Source: Desulfovibrio subterraneus
GTDB taxonomy: Bacteria > Desulfobacterota > Desulfovibrionia > Desulfovibrionales > Desulfovibrionaceae
Assembly: GCF_013340285.1 (NCBI RefSeq)
Contig: NZ_BLVO01000016.1
Coordinates: 299,021 to 363,020 of the forward strand
Length of the DNA: 64,000 nucleotides
Direction of reading: 5' to 3'
Shown here piece after piece: positions 61,129-64,000 of this stretch. The notes under the pieces are model-generated. The model searched no databases and was not told the origin of the DNA. It saw only the letters and a program-made list of their open reading frames with translations. Positions within the stretch are counted from its first letter, which is position 1. Each line of letters starts with the position of its first letter. The position numbers were made by a program, and so were the translations under genes.

Positions 61129-62052
61129 ATGTCAGAAGAGAAGGTGGTTACGGCTCATAGGCGCATCCTTACTCACAAGATGGAGTCTGATTCAAAGGAT
61201 GTTTTTAAGTCGATTCTCCCTGAGGGGTGGGTGGTTCGGAATTATGATTATCCTGACTATGGAATTGACCAAGCCGTAGAGGTTTTTGATGCGGTAGCAG
61301 AAGGCGTTTGGGTAACCGCTGGTGAACATTTGTTCATACAGGTTAAGTCTGTAGAAAAGTGTGATTTCAGTAGAGTAACGTTTGAAGGACTGGGTCGGAA
61401 AGGTATAGATGTCATAAAGTTTAAGATAGATACAAAAACTTTGTTGACTGCTGCAAAAATGAGTTCAGCACAGCCTTTGATGCTTATTCTTGTTTGTTTT
61501 GAAGATATGTCAGTTTATTATATTTGTCTAAATGATTATATTGTAGCTTGTGCGCCTGACTTGCGTGAAACACAAAGTAGTAAGACGATATATATTCCAA
61601 TAGAAAATAGACTTACTGCTGATGAGTCGGAGATAAGGCTTAGGTTTTACTCAGCGAGGGTAAAGTTGTACGCATTATTCTCTGCCATTGAGTTTCAGTA
61701 TGCAGAAATATTATACATGACAGATGGTTGTATACAAGATGAGTTTTCAGATTCGGAGAATGAAAAAATAAAAAGATTTATTGTTGAGTTGCTAAATAAT
61801 GATATTTGGAATTTTGAGCATAGATGGGGTGGTATATCTGTACTGCACAGGCAAATACTGTGTGCAGATAAATACATGAAAACTGGAGTTATGGATGAAG
61901 GTACTCATTCGTTTAATTTTGTTCTTGAAGAGATGGGTGAGAAGGCTGCTGTGAAATTGATATGGGAACAGATGTCTGTCTTGCACAAAATTTACCATCA
62001 GGTCATACTGTTGCGTGAATTGCCTTCAGAAATGGAGGCTATCTATGCTTAA
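61129..62052 (+). CDS. DUF4365-type PD-(D/E)xK nuclease-like protein
   Basis: The 307-aa protein starts at ATG 61129 (MSEEKVVTAH), with GAGGGG upstream. The N-terminal domain has PDYGIDQAVEVF (Asp47, Glu51) and LFIQVKSVE (Gln71-Val-Lys73), the D-ExK-like core of the DUF4365 nuclease-fold family. The C-terminal 170 residues have no assigned fold. The gene is clearly AT-richer than the core genome. Proteins of this type occur in mobile and defence islands; target unknown. Confidence 0.72.
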   Translation: MSEEKVVTAHRRILTHKMESDSKDVFKSILPEGWVVRNYDYPDYGIDQAVEVFDAVAEGVWVTAGEHLFIQVKSVEKCDFSRVTFEGLGRKGIDVIKFKIDTKTLLTAAKMSSAQPLMLILVCFEDMSVYYICLNDYIVACAPDLRETQSSKTIYIPIENRLTADESEIRLRFYSARVKLYALFSAIEFQYAEILYMTDGCIQDEFSDSENEKIKRFIVELLNNDIWNFEHRWGGISVLHRQILCADKYMKTGVMDEGTHSFNFVLEEMGEKAAVKLIWEQMSVLHKIYHQVILLRELPSEMEAIYA

Positions 62053-62160
62053 ATTAGACGAAATATCGGCAACGTATCGCGGGTTGGGGACTTTTCTTCG
62101 CTAATTATTGATGTATGAGCTCTTTTAGCTAATTGGAAAAAGACCGGATAAGATTGGTGG

Positions 62161-62781
62161 TTACCCCAGAGGCTCTAGCTCGGCTTCCCACCCCTCTCCA
62201 TCTTCCATCTCCACCATCTCTTCCGCCACCCCTGGATCACGGCGTATGACCAGCGTATCCTTCCAACGGATCATCACCGGACGCTGATCACTCACCTTCA
62301 CGATACTCGCCTCCTTCCGCAGCACGTTCTTCAGCTTGTCCGAGTCGGCAAGCCAGAGGGTGTCTGCGTCTATCGCCTCCACCACTGTCCAGTGCGCCCA
62401 GCCCTCGGCTTCTACCGCCGTTATGATGGCTACGGGTGCCGGGTCGGACAGAATCTCTTCAAATGTGCCCCACAGTTGCCCTAGGTTGCTCGGTTTCGCG
62501 CCAACGAATGGTCTGGCATGGACTACACCGAAAGCGGGGCGGAAAATGGCCCTGCTGAGATACATCAAGTCTCGGACGCCAAGGCCCAGCATGTTTATGG
62601 CTGCCACGTCGCGTCTATCTTCCAGTGCGAGCAGGCAGGACACGAATAGGCTGTGGCAAACCCCGACCGAGAGCCGGGGTTCCACTATACGAACTGCGTT
62701 GAAGAGGCTGTAGATGCCGCAGAAGCCATCCAAGGCCCCTTGCTGGAGTGGTTTTACCCTGCGTTTCTTAGGGATTGCCAC
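62161..62781 (-). CDS. Papain-like (C39-type) cysteine peptidase-like protein
   Basis: I start at a GTG at 62781 (VAIPKKRRVK), 206 aa, because GGAGGG precedes it and the start overlaps the end of the 75-aa gene by 14 nt. PLQQGALDGFCGIYSLFNAV carries the oxyanion Gln (13/14) and nucleophile Cys21. GWAHWTVVEAID carries His130, and LWLADSD an Asp, the Cys-His-Asp order of C39-like peptidases. The Glu-rich tail is polar. No ABC transporter is nearby, so export-peptide maturation is unlikely. Last gene of a three-gene operon. Confidence 0.7.
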   Translation of the reverse strand: MAIPKKRRVKPLQQGALDGFCGIYSLFNAVRIVEPRLSVGVCHSLFVSCLLALEDRRDVAAINMLGLGVRDLMYLSRAIFRPAFGVVHARPFVGAKPSNLGQLWGTFEEILSDPAPVAIITAVEAEGWAHWTVVEAIDADTLWLADSDKLKNVLRKEASIVKVSDQRPVMIRWKDTLVIRRDPGVAEEMVEMEDGEGWEAELEPLG

Positions 62782-62995
62782 TGTCGCCCTCCCCTGTCTT
62801 GCAGATGAAGACATGAAACACGCTGCCATCGTCGAAGCGGAAGATGAGGCTTGCCGTGTTTCTGAAGACCTCAGTCTCATTCGGGCGCTCCACGATGACG
62901 GGGAAGGTGTTTTCCAGCATGGCGCATCGTTCTTCGGCATCGTATTCCGGCGAGAATAGATCAATGAGGAGTTGGGCTACTGCGCGTTCGTGCAT
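62768..62995 (-). CDS. 75-aa protein of unknown function
   Basis: It starts MHERAVAQLL, 2 nt after the DUF2958 stop, and ends overlapping the peptidase start. It is acidic, with a beta-rich C-terminal half (SLIFRFDDGSVFHVFICKTG). Tight packing with both neighbours argues it is real and made together with them. It could be a cofactor or inhibitor of the peptidase; that is a guess. Confidence 0.6.
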   Translation of the reverse strand: MHERAVAQLLIDLFSPEYDAEERCAMLENTFPVIVERPNETEVFRNTASLIFRFDDGSVFHVFICKTGEGDSGNP

Positions 62996-62997
62996 GG

Positions 62998-63312
62998 CTA
63001 CCCCTCCAGCATGATGTCTACGAGGACAAATGGGCGTGGATACCAGTGCAGATCGTTATCCACTTCGATACCGGCTATGGAAATGTCTTTGAGTTCCGAG
63101 AACGAGAAATAGCCCCACTCTGCGTTCTGGTAGTCACAGTTGAGGATGGCGAACCCGAAAAAAGTATCTTCTCCATCAAATTCTGCCACGTACCAGTCGC
63201 TGCACCCGATGAAAAAGTGCAGGTAAATGGATTTCGCTTCCGGGGAGCGGTCCTCAGTCTCGTACAGGCGGGGGATACGGTCTAATTGTTCCTTGGTCGG
63301 CTCGTTCCACAT
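62998..63312 (-). CDS. DUF2958 family protein
   Basis: The 104-aa protein starts at ATG 63312 (MWNEPTKEQLDRIPRLYETE), with AGGAG upstream; the frame is open to 63549 without support. The family block IYLHFFIG, WYVAEFDGEDTFFGFAILN and EWGYFSFSEL is clear. DUF2958 proteins are typical of plasmids and integrative elements; their role is unknown. First gene of the operon. Confidence 0.85.
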   Translation of the reverse strand: MWNEPTKEQLDRIPRLYETEDRSPEAKSIYLHFFIGCSDWYVAEFDGEDTFFGFAILNCDYQNAEWGYFSFSELKDISIAGIEVDNDLHWYPRPFVLVDIMLEG

Positions 63313-63339
63313 ATTGGTGTCTCCTATGCGTTGGCTCTG

Positions 63340-63374
63340 AAAAGCGAAAAGCCCAACGGCACAGGCCGATGGGC
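63340..63374 (-). terminator. Terminator or attenuator in the DUF2958 leader
   Basis: On the minus strand GCCCATCGGC / GCCGTTGGGC (one mismatch) is followed by TTTTCGCTTTT, ending 28 nt before the DUF2958 start codon. It either ends an upstream transcript or attenuates the operon. Confidence 0.7.
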
Positions 63375-63768
63375 AAGCAATGGGTAACGCGGAATTCCGC
63401 ATATCCATTTTAGCATAGGAGGTAGGCAGATCAACGGTAAAAGTGGTCGTTTTCGTCGTGATTTCAGTGGGTTTTGTGATGGGAAAGCAGGTGTTGGGAT
63501 AGGAGGGTGGCCTATGGTGCGATTTGCCGCATGAAAGTGCTTGGCCCATGGCGGCGGCAATCGTGGTGGCGGGCTCTCGACCTTAAGTGAACATCCTATA
63601 CATGATTGGTCATAATACTGCCGTATGCCAATGCTTTTGGCTGCATAGACAATGTACTGCATATCCTGAGAGGTCTGGCAGGACGTCAGGTACGTTTTCT
63701 CCGTTTAGCCTAGCGATTCACGCTGTCAGTGGCGAAAGGTCGACGTGGGGTGTGATAGTAAGCTGAGA
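63375..63768. other. Intergenic DNA upstream of the DUF2958 operon
   Basis: Apart from the palindrome at 63389-63400, no gene or RNA was recognised. Confidence 0.4.
63389..63400. promoter_or_regulatory. 12-bp palindrome, candidate operator
   Basis: GCGGAATTCCGC is a perfect palindrome 77 nt upstream of the DUF2958 start. Confidence 0.3.
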
Positions 63769-64000
63769 TTATGATAGATCGTCCTTGTGCTTTTCTATGA
63801 AAATTTTCCAGTCCTTAATGCTGTGAAGATATTTTTGAAAAGTCTTTTTAATCGCATGGTTATCCCATGCCGTCCTCATCTGTTTCGCTGACTGAATTTT
63901 GTGCTTTTTGAGCAAGGCAATGGCTTGTTTCTTCTTTTCTTCTGGAAGTTCTAGCTCAATGAGTCGCCCACGGAGCTCAGCTAGCTCTTTCTTAATTTTC
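63769..64000 (-). CDS. C-terminal part of a Lys-rich protein (cut by window edge)
   Basis: 77 codons are open to the right edge and end with a TAA at 63769. The visible part is highly charged and helical (KIKKELAELRGRLIELEL, KHKIQSAKQMRTAWDNHAIK), suggesting a coiled coil. No start is visible and no family is recognised. Confidence 0.6.
   Translation of the reverse strand, partial: KIKKELAELRGRLIELELPEEKKKQAIALLKKHKIQSAKQMRTAWDNHAIKKTFQKYLHSIKDWKIFIEKHKDDLS

Overview
The window carries the chromosomal replication locus and about 60 kb of neighbouring core genome of a vibrioid, flagellated, anaerobe-type deltaproteobacterium, most likely a Desulfovibrionaceae member. The evidence for this is the dnaA-dnaN-gyrB order, a class II (B12-dependent) ribonucleotide reductase, a TRAP uptake system, an ADP-forming acyl-CoA synthetase, a sigma-54-driven flgBC-fliEFGHI operon and GC-rich codon use. 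No species is assigned.

Layout. 1-5.6 kb: gyrB (partial), dnaN and dnaA on the minus strand, a probable oriC with two DnaA boxes, then an unlisted 52-codon membrane ORF and an M23 peptidase on the plus strand. 5.7-14.7 kb: a dctPQM TRAP transporter, a MerR-type regulator, a flavodoxin-fold quinone reductase, ilvD and ftsEX. 15-19.5 kb: an Rhs locus with one intact rhs gene and two displaced C-terminal toxin tips, each followed by a small AT-rich membrane or immunity-like gene. 19.7-28.9 kb: nrdJ, an SGNH-type membrane protein, arfB, a PilZ protein, a NifX-like protein, a SEC-C protein, a Cys-motif duplication protein, an HPP protein and ybaB-recR. 29-31.6 kb: two cargo genes (acyltransferase, PIN-like nuclease) separated by copies of one terminator. 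31.6-38.6 kb: the flagellar basal-body/export operon and a divergent TPR gene, both with sigma-54 promoters. 39-48.8 kb: a GGDEF-EAL protein, a hybrid histidine kinase, a pair of peptidoglycan carboxypeptidases (VanY-like plus Csd4-like), dnaX and surE. 49-58.3 kb: arsR-acr3, a sigma-54 activator, small envelope proteins, the ADP-forming acyl-CoA synthetase and a secreted protein. 58.7-60 kb: gdhA. 60.55 kb: tRNA-Ala(GGC), followed by an AT-richer region that looks like the start of an integrated element (a DUF4365-type nuclease; a DUF2958 - small protein - papain-like peptidase operon; a truncated Lys-rich ORF).

How the genes work together. Replication and repair (dnaA, dnaN, gyrB, dnaX, ybaB, recR, nrdJ), envelope and cell shape (M23, VanY-like and Csd4-like enzymes, ftsEX) and motility with c-di-GMP control (flagellar operon, PilZ, GGDEF-EAL) make up the core. 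Accessory DNA sits in three places: the Rhs locus, the terminator-flanked cargo between recR and fliI, and the region downstream of tRNA-Ala. The least ordinary observations are the orphan Rhs tips with a shared indel, a pair of 57-nt nested hairpins with compensatory changes, the reused terminators around the PIN gene, a probable CTG-initiated Tat-exported VanY, and the three-gene peptidase operon near the right edge.
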